A stretch of DNA of 64,000 bases from Cyanidiococcus yangmingshanensis (taxonomy: Eukaryota > Rhodophyta > Bangiophyceae > Cyanidiales > Cyanidiaceae). Position numbers and translations under genes: made by a program. The notes beneath the pieces were generated by a model, which was not told the DNA's origin, searched no databases, and saw only the letters and a program-made list of their open reading frames with translations. Every line of letters begins with the position of its first letter. The stretch's first letter is position 1. Positions 30,143-40,262 of the stretch are shown in pieces. The stretch lies in contig VWRR01000002.1 in NCBI GenBank assembly GCA_013995675.1, positions 248,001 to 312,000 of the forward strand, in the 5' to 3' direction.

Positions 30143-31966
30143 ATGAAGAAAAAATTATGGAGCCATTATGATCCAGAGGAACCGACGCTTCCTAGGAGGA
30201 CTTTGACGGAGACTTCGAGCGGGCACCGCGAGATCCGTACACGCAAGAAGTGCGTCTTTCAACAGTTTGCGAGGAGCCTGTTTTTTACGGCGCTTTTCAC
30301 AATCCTTTCGTGCGCAACTTTCCTAGCAATTGCAGGCTTTGAAACCACCCGAAATAGAACCTTGGAGAGCACTTGCGCAAAGTGGCTCGCTGAGGGCGAG
30401 GCTTTGCTGGAGCAGCGACTCTTGAATCAATTCAGTGACTCGCAAGGTAGGGACTTTTCCCTTGATCAGAGCTCTCCTCAACGACAGGATACGGTTTTGT
30501 TCGACCTCGTCGAACATTACAATAGCATTTTGAATACTGTCGCCCCCGGTCGGGCCTCATTCTTCGGCAGATCGTCTCGTTCGGCTGGTAGACCAAGATG
30601 GGCGTTCCAGTCGCGCCTTCTGCTGCCTGAATGGGAGACTGGTGCGTGGTACCTGCCTTCAGACGGTACACCACCGGCAGGTCCCGCGGTTCGTGTGTGG
30701 AAAGTTGAATCAGCAAAGAATCAAAGTGTGTTCGTCTGGACGAATACTACAGCCGAAGTGATTTATTTCCCTTCTCGTGAGTGCGCAGAAAGAAACACGA
30801 CATGCAAGCTAAGCTTGGTCGTCTCAAGTAGTGCGTTGAGTGGCGAATGCCGAGTTAAAGCTCATGATTTGGGGGTCTCAATTCAGGCGAATGGGACTGC
30901 AAATGACTCTTGCTTGCTTCAACTACAGATGCGCGTGATTTTGAGAGAAACCAATGTGCTTAGACGGAAATCGCTTCCGTCTCCGGCAGAGTTGGCAATT
31001 GTGCGGCCTTTTACCGCGAGCCAAATACCGAGGCTGTTCTTGTCATTGCGGAAGTGGGATGATTTATGGGCTTTTCCGTGCGCCTCTGGAGAATACTCAA
31101 AATCTGTGGACCTCGTATTTTACGCGAATAATGAAGAGACACTGAGAATGGCTCGATCAGAGTTTCCGACCGACTACCTTTGGCACCGATGTTTCCGGAC
31201 GATTCGTTGGGTGGAGGCCAACGTGGACCCAGAAGCGGACGTCCATCCCGACGGAACCTGTTATCAGTTCTATAACATGTTCAGTGACCCAAGATTTCGG
31301 AACCATTATCGATATGTTTTCTTGATGGAACCGGACGTTCATCCGATCCGGGCGTATTGGTTGGACTCAATCACACAGATGCTATTGCAGGGCACTGCGT
31401 CTGACCACTTCTGGATACGAGGCTCAACATCCAAATGCCCCGGGCGATACGCGTTCAATGATTATCATGTGAATGGAAACGCAATATATAATATTTCCTC
31501 CCCCGAATTTCGCGGTTTTATTGCAAAAGTGCAACGATACTTTTTGCCACGCGGTCACGTCAAGTTCGCACCTGGTTGCTCTGGGGGGTATGGCGGTTTT
31601 GATCATTCAATTTTCCATTATGCTGTTGAATTCGCTATGCGCGATCCAGCGAAATGGAGAGTGTTGCAAAGGCTCTGCTTTGATGACCGCAAATCGCCCA
31701 TTTGGAACTTTTGCAAGCACGAATTCGCTCCTTGGCGGGTCCTTGCAAAAAGTCGCGGTGGCGTTTCACTCGTTCATAGCAGCTGGGGTAACGGGATCAA
31801 TTTTTGGGATCCTGCCGCGCTCGGACTCACCCACCTAGACGATGAAATGCTTGATATGCTCAAAGCTTGGAGAGAAAATCCCTTTCCCCTGCATCCTCAG
31901 TTTCGGTCGTTTGTTGCGCAGCGCTGCAACCGAAGGTATCGGTCCCATAGAGCTAATAGAAGATGA
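30143..31966 (+). CDS. Type II membrane glycosyltransferase (GT-A-like), family uncertain
   Basis: A 607-residue protein from ATG 30143, unbroken. A short basic cytosolic tail precedes one signal-anchor helix at ~residues 35-58 (LFFTALFTILSCATFLAIAG), the typical Golgi type II layout. The lumenal stem contains N-x-S/T sites (NTTAEV, NTTCKL, NGTAND). The catalytic domain includes VDLVFYANNEET, GTCYQFYNMFSDPRF and RYVFLMEPDVHPIRAYWLD, where EPDV is a plausible metal/nucleotide-sugar motif, and later GGFDHSIFHYA. I cannot fix the CAZy family. Role in glycoprotein or wall-glycan synthesis is inferred. Confidence 0.7.
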   Translation: MKKKLWSHYDPEEPTLPRRTLTETSSGHREIRTRKKCVFQQFARSLFFTALFTILSCATFLAIAGFETTRNRTLESTCAKWLAEGEALLEQRLLNQFSDSQGRDFSLDQSSPQRQDTVLFDLVEHYNSILNTVAPGRASFFGRSSRSAGRPRWAFQSRLLLPEWETGAWYLPSDGTPPAGPAVRVWKVESAKNQSVFVWTNTTAEVIYFPSRECAERNTTCKLSLVVSSSALSGECRVKAHDLGVSIQANGTANDSCLLQLQMRVILRETNVLRRKSLPSPAELAIVRPFTASQIPRLFLSLRKWDDLWAFPCASGEYSKSVDLVFYANNEETLRMARSEFPTDYLWHRCFRTIRWVEANVDPEADVHPDGTCYQFYNMFSDPRFRNHYRYVFLMEPDVHPIRAYWLDSITQMLLQGTASDHFWIRGSTSKCPGRYAFNDYHVNGNAIYNISSPEFRGFIAKVQRYFLPRGHVKFAPGCSGGYGGFDHSIFHYAVEFAMRDPAKWRVLQRLCFDDRKSPIWNFCKHEFAPWRVLAKSRGGVSLVHSSWGNGINFWDPAALGLTHLDDEMLDMLKAWRENPFPLHPQFRSFVAQRCNRRYRSHRANRR

Positions 31967-32506
31967 ATTAATTCGGTCTGAGAAGCAGGTCCTTTGCTTG
32001 AGTCAAAGGAACCGCTCTCATGCATTGGTCAAATGTTCGTGGAAGTTCTGAACAAAAATCTGAAATGGCTTTCCTTTGATTTAAATATTTATTTACATTG
32101 CTTTTTGTTCGAGGAAAAGATCCGAATGATATCGTGTCCGTGAAGTGCTTCTTGAGACGGTTTTTCTGATGATGAAATCTCTTTTAGCCGTGGTTCACCT
32201 ATTCTCTGGAGCGCCGGGCCTCTCTTGCAGCGATAGAGCGTCTGGAATGGTTCACAAGCATGAGCGGTCGCGTGCCCAGAGTAGGCTGAGGGTCCTAGAC
32301 GTTTTTGTACGTTAGACGGCGTGACAAGATGTGATCGGCTTCTTCCAACCTGATAGTTCGATATCCAACAAGCGTTCATGGCTCTGGATGCGAGTCGCTT
32401 ACAAAGGCACTGCCGACGGGGCGAAAAGCAGCGCTCGCATATACAAAGTTTGCGCATGTTCTTTTCGTATTCTGGGGGGCGTAATCACGCCCGAGTATTC
32501 GCTCGG
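31967..32506. other. Intergenic between convergent genes
   Basis: About 540 bases. It contains a 7-bp stem hairpin at 31990-32010 (TCCTTTG / CAAAGGA, 7-nt loop) and a minus-strand ATG frame of 122 codons (32457-32089) whose Cys-rich start (CICERCFSPRRQCLCK) is suggestive but unassigned. Confidence 0.4.
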
Positions 32507-34241
32507 CTAGCTTTCCTGGAGATACGATCTCTCGAGCAGAATGTATCTATGTCTCGGCAGCTTGGCTGAAATCCCTGGAATATAAAAGATTCGATGGAGA
32601 CTCCTGGCACTGTCTCTGTCCAAGAAATGTGCATCAGCGACCATCGACCATGTTTTCAGCGGCATTGGCATTGCTGACGGATGGTCAACCACGTCGATGA
32701 AAAAGTCACATTCGCGCGCAACGTCGGTCACATATCGGTCATCGTAAACTGCTATATTCATGTCGTTCATGCCTTTCGGTATGCTACTGGTTGATTCAAA
32801 CGGCCTTGGCAGCAGTCCTGAGTCAGCATACGGAATAAACCGAAGGGTGGTTCGGTTTGGAAGAAAAAACGAAGATGGAAACCGGTGCCATTCTCTGCCC
32901 ATGCAGAGCGTGCACATAGGAAGTGTGCATTTCCTTTTCACAAATTGCTCAAATACTGCGATTGGCGCAGAATAGTAGTGTTGTTGGGCAGCTATGCGAG
33001 ATAAATTGAATATGACACTGGAGACAACGCAAAAAGTGACAAGAAATCCGCGTAAGACACTCGCATCACCGAGAAGACGAGCACATCGGTAGCAGCATTC
33101 AGCAGCCAGCAAACACACTATAGGATAGATCGGATAGAGGAATCGCTCCTCCTTATGGGGCTGACATGAGAGCACTACTAGCCAGATGAGCATGCTCGTC
33201 GCAAATACGAGTTCCGAACCGTTTCTCGTCGACTTCCGTACAGGAATGACCCGGGAAAATCCCAAGAGGCCAGCGCATGCACTCCCTACGAGATACAGTC
33301 CATAAAATAGAGCCAGAGCAAAAAACACAGGAAAATTCAAATTTCCATTGATGAGGTAGTAGAACCAAGGCTCTCTGCCGAAAACATCGGGTCCTCTGCC
33401 TTCACTTGGGAATACATTGTAAAGTACAAGGCGCAGAGGCGCGATCACCGGGCGACCATAAAAGTAGCTATCAATCAAGTACACAAAAAAAGAAAGCGTA
33501 CCTGAAACGAGGCCTCCGTATAGGAGTAGGCGAGCGAAACGCCGGCGAGCTAGCATTCGAAACATGAGGGGTATCGCCAACAGCCCTGTAAAAGGCCAAC
33601 CAAGCAACGCAGCGTTCGTGAAGAATAAAATGACGAGCAAGTCCTTCTTGAGTAACCAGCATGAATATGCACATATAATTTGAGTCATCGCGAAGCTCGA
33701 CGGAAGCAGAGACGGGCTCGAATAGAACATTCCCGCCGATACTGCCGAGAAGAGAAGGTACCGATTGCCGGGGCTAAGATTTCCAAAGTCTCTGTCGATG
33801 CTTAGAGCTAGCCCGATTTCCGCGACGCCACAAGCTAACGCATTTGCCAGCCGCAAAAAATGGAACTCTCCAACTTTGCTCTTGCAGAGAGGAATTCCGA
33901 GTCGACGACATAGTCCCGCCAGGAAAGCCGAAAGGCATAAGGTACGCATAGCTCCGCAGGGCATAAACGGGTGAATACTCCCAAGTTTGCATTCCGCTTC
34001 CGTGAAGCAAAAAGTGCAAAGGTTCCCAATAGTTATAAACTTCATCGCAATCGTTAATATTTGCGAGTTTTGAAGCGGTTATGCGCGCTGCGAATAGAGC
34101 GCAGACGAGCAGGGCACGAAACCAAAGTTGACTGGCGTACCTGCTTCTGCGGGAAACGGTTCCCCGTCTGTTCAGCTTGGACTCATCCGTCCGATATTCA
34201 ACTCTTTTGGTCAGCGATCGGCGAAAAATGAGACCACCCAT
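32507..34241 (-). CDS. ALG9: ALG9-type alpha-1,2-mannosyltransferase (GT22), with a +1 frame break
   Basis: ER multi-spanning mannosyltransferase that adds dolichol-phosphate-mannose-derived residues to the lipid-linked N-glycan precursor. From ATG 34241 the N-terminal part carries the family signature INDCDEVYNYWEPLHFLL and GMQTWEYSPVYALRSYAYL. The rest is strongly hydrophobic with repeated membrane helices and the conserved PHKEERFLYPIYP loop. The signature separates ALG9 from PIG-B and ALG12 fairly well. Signature and body are in different frames: after CCT TTC the body resumes one base later (GCT TTC CTG) at 33929. It is convergent with the glycosyltransferase gene. C terminus about residue 570, near usual length. 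Confidence 0.88.
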
Positions 34242-36577
34242 CTGGGCGGTAAAGCTAAGCTGCAGTGCGCAGCGTTCCAAGTGCGCCCTCTCCGGATCTT
34301 CGAGCGATAGGCCCTTTGCCGGCGAACTGTCAAAAGCGGTCACAGTTCAGTTTGGCAGTGTGGCGTCTCTTCAGAGCCAGTCAGCTGTACTGGCAGATGT
34401 CTAAAGACTTGGGACGACCAACCCTTTGGAAAATGCTAGCGATTATCATACCGGGAGAAAGTTGAAGATGGTTTGTGTAAGCCGAGTTGCTACGCTGTTG
34501 GACATAGACTAACCGCTTCGTTGCTGCTTGTTGTCAGTAATGGAAAACACAGTGTTTTTTGCTGGGGGCGGGAATGGAGTATTTCATGATAAAAGTTCCC
34601 TGTGGGAGGTGAAACATTTTACTCTGTCGCAAAGCGCAAAGAAGCAGAGCGACGCTTAGCGCGCGCATCACTACCAGAGCCAGAGTTAAAGGCGCCATCG
34701 GAGTCGAACGTCAGCTGCTTTGCCTGCAAAAGATGAATCCTAACAAAGGAGCGACCGTCGCCACGAGCGTCCTGAGAGCTAGAACTCTTGTGAAGCAGGA
34801 GCAGCGCCGGGATCGTATGATGCTCAGACTTGCACGTACTTGGCTAACATACCTTTCCCGAGAGCAGAGAACTATGGTGTGGATGAGGACTCTGAGAGGC
34901 TCCGTATACAAGGAAACCTCTTGAGCAACTTTTTCTGCAAACAGTATGTATTTAGGCTCGTCTGTGCGTTGCGCAATGAATTGTTTCAGCATAGCAAGTG
35001 TTGGTGGATCGATGCAGAAGTATTTTGGATCCTGCGTGCTGCATTGAAATACGAAAATTTTCGACTGATCGTGATTAATACGGTGAGTTGGATAAAATCG
35101 GTACCATGACTAGTCGATCAGGGATTAGGAGTTGGTTTTCTCCGATAGAACCCTGAGCGGCTCTCGATGGAACGCGCTCTAAGGAGAGTTTTCTCTGCAT
35201 TCTACGCTGAGACCGATTATCGCTGAACGCTTTTTCGCTGGCACCGCTAACGCAAAGAAAACCTAGTCTATGACAAAGAGTATTCAGTTGTGAACTCAAT
35301 TACAAGCACTCCACCAGGCCAGTTCAATGGGAATATTCCCCCCAGAGAACGAAACTGAGTGTCTATGCTGGGCCTTGTCTCACAGACTGCCCAGCCTGCA
35401 GGAACAGCTCCGTGGGATTTGAGGATGTCAGAGTTGACCTGCTGCAGATGCCCCGAACCGACGAAAAATTGTACGGAATCGATCATATGACGATCCAGTC
35501 CTCGATCATGAACTCTGTTCGATGACACGGTCTCTGCGAGCAGAGCCTCAACGCCGACAGCATCGCCGTGCAAGCCCGATTTAGACAGCAAGCATCCACG
35601 AGTACCACAAGTATAGCATAAGCTCTAAGAGTGCGATACGGGATCTGCGTTTCGTGACGTCGTTTTCATTCGAATCCAGTACCAGTTTTGCCGTCCCAGG
35701 GCAGATCGCGATTGGGGCACAGCGCCAATCAAATACAACAATCCGTATTCATTTGAAGCTGTGCAAAAGAATTGCAGGGCCACATTCCACACGAAGACGC
35801 CGCGTCGGGTTCCGGCCGCTGCGATGAACGCCTCGTCGGGCTAACGGTGTACTACCGGAGGCACGAAAGAAAATCAGTGCGGGTGCGTTTTTTTTCGTCC
35901 GGGTATCGGTGCCCGCATGCAAAAGAGCTCTACATTATTCCAAATAACTGCCGTTTTGAGTCTATATGATTTTCTTAGTCGGCGCCCCGAGAGGCTTTCT
36001 ATGAGTGCTTTCAGCATTGACCTTACGGAGCACATCAATTTCATTAAAATCCGGGTAACTGATGCGGCCGATTTTATTGCACCGATATTCAGATACAGGG
36101 GCGTTCGTGGCTCGAGCGCCTACCTCCGGTGGGTACCCACCACAGGAAGACTTGCCTGAAGTTCCATGGGCAAAATGCAAGCAACCAGGTTCACACACTT
36201 TCGACATGCCTTAGTGAATATCTTCGACGGCGGGAGAAATTTTTCGCGAGGTAAAACTATGAACAAGCGTACCGGCTCCTGAGACCCATCCCGTGCAGAT
36301 CGTCTTGGGGCCGGCAGGAGAACGCGCACATAGCAATTGGCAGTCCGCCACCCTGTGTAAACCGGCTCCCATATTATGTTCTCTCAGCTAGGAAGTTTCA
36401 AGAAAGTGTTTTGATTGCAGAATTAAAGCAGATTCTACCTTGATCGTGCGCAGAATTGTTCAGCGAAGTTCAGTTCTTGGAAGGGGCTGATTCGCTCTAG
36501 CCAGCGGTACGCAGTTGCGTCGTTTTGCCACCGGAACTCGACGGAAAAACACTATCTTTCGTCCGTTTGAACTTTGC
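34242..36577. other. 2.3-kb region with no firm gene
   Basis: Lies between the divergent ALG9 and sulfate-binding protein genes. The one suggestive frame is minus 35591-35268, listed separately. Other short frames are not coding-like. No RNA gene recognised; a TTCGAC motif near 34705 lacks a paired T stem. Confidence 0.45.
35268..35591 (-). CDS. Possible small or partial protein
   Basis: A 107-codon frame beginning at TTG whose C-terminal 70 residues look coding (HMIDSVQFFVGSGHLQQV, GGIFPLNWPGGVLVIEF). The frame is also open a little further upstream, without an ATG. No family recognised. It could be the last piece of a gene with an upstream exon or frame break. Confidence 0.3.
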   Translation of the reverse strand: MLSKSGLHGDAVGVEALLAETVSSNRVHDRGLDRHMIDSVQFFVGSGHLQQVNSDILKSHGAVPAGWAVCETRPSIDTQFRSLGGIFPLNWPGGVLVIEFTTEYSLS

Positions 36578-38029
36578 ATGATTATAACTTTCGTTCTCGT
36601 GACGCCTCGCTTTGATTCCCTTCGTTTAAAACTAGTGCTCGATGACTGGGCAACTGGTCTCAAAGCCCGGCGTCGAAAAGGGCCAACACCTAACGAGCGG
36701 GTGACACCGGATCCTGGTCGAAAACCAGTTCGGGGGTTTCAATCGCGAATCTTTGCTGATAGGCACCAATGCGGTCGTCTTGATCGCAACATAGGCCAGT
36801 TTGATGACCAATTTCCGAGCATGAATACGGCAACAATCTCGCCCTTGCTTGCGGTGGCCACGAAGAAGCAGCGAAAGATCATTCTCGCAGGATTTTCCGT
36901 GACCAGGGCTGTGTTCAGGCGGATAACGGAGATGTTTCAACACTTCTGGCTCTCAAAAACAGGGGAGAAAGTCATTTTTGGTCTCAGTTTTGCTGGATCT
37001 GGAGTCCAGTCCCGAGCGATACGTGACGGTCTTCCCGCGCATGTCTGCTGCCTGGCACTTGCCGATGATATCGAAAAGCTCGTTCGTATCGGCTACATAA
37101 AACCGAGCTGGAGAGATCGCGCACCAAAGCGGGGTATTGTTGCGCGTTCCATTACTGTGATTGCATCTCGTGTGCATAAGGGCCCTTCAAGTCCGTCCGA
37201 GAAGAGATGCAAACGCTTTATGGACATCCTCACAGAGAATCTGGCAGTGATCACTGCGAATCCGAAATCAGCTGGCGCTGCTCGCTGGAATTTCCTAGGA
37301 CTATGGTCGGCGGCTCGTTCCGGCAGCGTGCCATTCGACGAGGATTTTATCCGGAATGCTCTTGAGGCGAAAGCCAAGCCGGAAAATGCTCCCCTTTGTG
37401 AAAAACTCGAGGCTGATTGTGACTGGATTGCGTTTGCCTTTCTAAAAGAGGTTTACCTGCGGGCACCGCTGCTCCCGCGCGATGGGCGAGATGCCACAGA
37501 CGTCTTTGTACGGCAGGAGCTTGGAGACGTCCTTATCACGTATGAAAATGAAGCTATTCTGTCGCAGATGCGAGGGCTTCCCTTGGATTACTGCGTACCA
37601 CAGACAGAGTCGAACTGCCTTATTGAATTTCCTATCAGCGTTATTGATCAGAATGCAGCTCAAGATAACGTTGCGGATATTGCCCATGCCTTTGTCGAAT
37701 ACTGCTTCGGCGAAGAGGCACAGAGAACGATCACTGAATACGGTTTTCGTCCAGTTTCCGAGCCGATTTTTCAACATGTGAAGGAACGCTTTCCTACTCC
37801 GCCGTTGATGGAGACGGTTGATGACGACTATGGTGGATGGGGCGCTGTCATGCGAAAATTCTTTGCTCCTGGCGCGATCTTTGATATCCTCTTTGATCAG
37901 GTCGCGCGTGAGCTCCTGCAGAGACGCAGGAAACAGAGCCGTTGGGGCCTATGGGGCAGTCACATCAAAATTTCGCACGAGGATAGCCAATTGAAACCTG
38001 CAAGAACGTCGCTCTGTAGGCCGGCGTGA
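36578..38029 (+). CDS. SBP: Sulfate/thiosulfate-binding protein of bacterial ABC-transporter type (Sbp/CysP)
   Basis: A nuclear gene for the solute-binding part of a bacterial-type sulfate ABC transporter. ATG 36578 gives a ~100-residue basic leader, then the binding protein: LAGFSVTRAVFRRITEMF, GSGVQSRAIRDGLPAHVCCLALADDI, AVITANPKSAGAARWNFLGLW, VFVRQELGDVLITYENEAIL and a C-terminal AHAFVEYCFGEEAQRTITEYGFRP. These follow the order of Sbp/CysP (SHGGSGKQ, LALAYDID, NPKTSGGARWNYL, GDVLIAWENEA). Green algae have a nuclear Sbp for a plastid-envelope sulfate transporter, so plastid import is the likely role (inference). The frame is also open upstream of 36578 but without ATG. It is convergent with the GST-like gene. 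Confidence 0.88.
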   Translation: MIITFVLVTPRFDSLRLKLVLDDWATGLKARRRKGPTPNERVTPDPGRKPVRGFQSRIFADRHQCGRLDRNIGQFDDQFPSMNTATISPLLAVATKKQRKIILAGFSVTRAVFRRITEMFQHFWLSKTGEKVIFGLSFAGSGVQSRAIRDGLPAHVCCLALADDIEKLVRIGYIKPSWRDRAPKRGIVARSITVIASRVHKGPSSPSEKRCKRFMDILTENLAVITANPKSAGAARWNFLGLWSAARSGSVPFDEDFIRNALEAKAKPENAPLCEKLEADCDWIAFAFLKEVYLRAPLLPRDGRDATDVFVRQELGDVLITYENEAILSQMRGLPLDYCVPQTESNCLIEFPISVIDQNAAQDNVADIAHAFVEYCFGEEAQRTITEYGFRPVSEPIFQHVKERFPTPPLMETVDDDYGGWGAVMRKFFAPGAIFDILFDQVARELLQRRRKQSRWGLWGSHIKISHEDSQLKPARTSLCRPA

Positions 38030-38219
38030 ATGCTCGCGTACGGAGTGCAAAAGACGATCCTCCGTAGGGCCGCTGAAAGGCTGCAAACAGTGCTACATCC
38101 CTGCAAAACTCTAGTACGGCTGTTAAACTGATGAAAGACAAACAGTAGAGAGCGATGAATTCTAGGATATTGACTTGAGCGCAACGCCAGAAACGTGCTT
38201 CAAAGATCACGCCTTGTAA

Positions 38220-38238
38220 AAGATCGAAAAAAGATCTT
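38220..38238. other. Short hairpin between convergent genes
   Basis: AAGATC and GATCTT form a perfect 6-bp stem around a 7-nt purine loop, between the ends of the sulfate-binding protein and GST-like genes. Confidence 0.35.
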
Positions 38239-38292
38239 CCACTAGAATTACGGCCAAATGAGCTGCAATTTTAGAATTGCGCGCTGCTTCAG

Positions 38293-39705
38293 TTATGAGC
38301 CTTTTGCTAAGAGTGCGTTGATGGCTCCCCAGAAATGTCTCGCAGAATGTAAGCTCAAATCACGTGGAACGCATACTCGACCGCGGATATGCCTGAGTGC
38401 TTCTCGGGCGACCGGATTGACCACTGGTGGTGCATTGTCCGCCGAACCCTCAATAAGCACTTGCGCAGCGCTGCAAAGCGCCTCCTCAACGGAACCATCA
38501 TCAGACTCTGCGGAACGACAATGCTTCTTCATATCGTAGACGACTCGAGCGAAATTCCGGATGATTGCAGCCGCTGCTTCGAGACGAGCTTCGCGCACAT
38601 CTGAAGGGCACGTCTGATCCGGTCTATACTCATACCATTGTGTATGCTCAGCCTCATGAATTACTTGCTCTTGTACTCGGGTTGCCGCTTCGAGCTCTGC
38701 GGGCGACGTTGTACACCGGCCTATTTGAGGCGGTAGGTTCATCACTGTCGAATAAGCGTTCGCTTTCAGATATGAAGGCCTACTCTCGATCGCTTGATAC
38801 CATTCTTCTAAACGCGGCCAACGCGGATTCTTTCGGATCTCCAATCCCTTCCAGAAAGGAATACTGTATTCGATGCGTTCCAGGAAAGGAGCGATCGCGC
38901 AATCAACGAGCCCAGGCCCCGGGTCGTTACCCTTCTCGAGAACCGACAGGAATGGCGCGTTTGGAGACTCTCCAATAGCTCGCTCTACAGCATCCATTGT
39001 CTGAAGAAATTCTTGGCGGAGACGATCAGCCAAGAAGACAGATCCCGTTAAGTATCGAAGCCAATCCGCGAACAGCCTCCGCTCAAGGCGCAGAAGTTCA
39101 TCCTTCCGACGCTGTTCCGACGTATCCGTCGCATATGCTGCTGGATAACTGCGAAATGACCGTTGCTCTTCAAAGAACTCCATTATATCCAGGGACTCTG
39201 TCAGTAAAAGGCCAGAGGGTACAAGTTTTACCGCTGGTAGCAGTCCAGACGGAACCATGGCGAGATACCAGCGAGGCTTGGGGTTCTCCTCTGTCTCATA
39301 ACAACGCATCGGAATATGAACTGTTCGATAAGCTATTTTGCGTTCTTCGAGATAAAACTGGACTCGCTGGCAATATGGGCACCAGAGCGCGGGGTCACGA
39401 TAAAGCACGACCGGGGCTTCTCGATCACTTAGACCGGAGTGGAAGACCCGTGTAACCTCTTCAAAAGAGTAGTGAATCAGTCTTTCCGAAGTGCTTCGGT
39501 TTGGATTCAATATTGATTTGGGCACAAGCTGTGCCAGTTTTGCAAGCCTTTCCACGGCAGCTGGAAGCGTTTTTGTTTCGTCCATGTTTGACTTAAGAAG
39601 AACCGAGGCTTTTCGCAGAGGGCGCTGCGTAAAGGCGCCTCTTCGTTGATTGGACTCCGGAAGTGCAAGGAGACTTGTTGAGACTTGAAAAAGAAGCGCA
39701 CTCAT
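38293..39705 (-). CDS. Glutathione S-transferase-like protein, probably organellar
   Basis: A 470-residue protein from ATG 39705, unbroken. About 100 N-terminal residues resemble a transit peptide plus linker. A thioredoxin-fold N domain follows: VVLYRDPALWCPYCQRVQFYL (CPYC active site), VPSGLLPAVKL (cis-Pro) and LLTESLDIMEFFEE (glutathione-binding Glu-Ser). The helical C domain contains DCAIAPFLERIEY and RWPRLEEWYQAIESRPSYL. A further ~150 residues at the C terminus have no recognised domain. The CPYC site is of the glutaredoxin/omega kind, suggesting thiol-transferase or deglutathionylation activity (inference). An extended GST-like architecture of this type is common in algae. Confidence 0.8.
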   Translation of the reverse strand: MSALLFQVSTSLLALPESNQRRGAFTQRPLRKASVLLKSNMDETKTLPAAVERLAKLAQLVPKSILNPNRSTSERLIHYSFEEVTRVFHSGLSDREAPVVLYRDPALWCPYCQRVQFYLEERKIAYRTVHIPMRCYETEENPKPRWYLAMVPSGLLPAVKLVPSGLLLTESLDIMEFFEEQRSFRSYPAAYATDTSEQRRKDELLRLERRLFADWLRYLTGSVFLADRLRQEFLQTMDAVERAIGESPNAPFLSVLEKGNDPGPGLVDCAIAPFLERIEYSIPFWKGLEIRKNPRWPRLEEWYQAIESRPSYLKANAYSTVMNLPPQIGRCTTSPAELEAATRVQEQVIHEAEHTQWYEYRPDQTCPSDVREARLEAAAAIIRNFARVVYDMKKHCRSAESDDGSVEEALCSAAQVLIEGSADNAPPVVNPVAREALRHIRGRVCVPRDLSLHSARHFWGAINALLAKGS

Positions 39706-40262
39706 GAAGCTTGTACTCGCTCTGCTAGACGTGAGATGCGAGCACTGCTTCCTCTGCAGGGCGCACTCGAAGTGATGAATTTATACTGCAGGAGTGCGAA
39801 CTCGCGAGATCGCTCGACGGGCGTGATCCGAGAGATCAATCGCATGGTCGAGTCCGCACCCATGCGCTCATGGTGCCAGTCGAGCACAACTCCCTAGATT
39901 GGCACTGTCCATGACATTGCTCCAGGCATCATGGAATTTTAAAGTATGGCAACTATCGGGATGTGTCGCTATCCATGAATTCAGTACCAGTGGAAGCTAA
40001 TCTATATGGACTCTTTCGGGACGAGGCTGGTCACCGTCAAGGGACGACCAAACGGTTCAGAACTGTCAGGTGAACCCGTTTTTGCGACGGCGGAAACTGC
40101 CCCTTCTGGTGCTTCAGTGCTTTGGAAGATTCTGCTTAGTTAACGTCATTTAAGGAGTCAATTTGGTTTCGTATCTCAATCGCTCCTACTGAACCTTGTA
40201 CTGTATCCGCTTTGTGTGACGAACTCGGCCCGAAGCTGATCTGCAACGGAATATGCTACAAA
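39706..40262. other. Intergenic, nothing recognised
   Basis: About 560 bases between the GST-like gene's start and the end of the TTI1-like gene (same strand). Short frames only. Confidence 0.5.
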
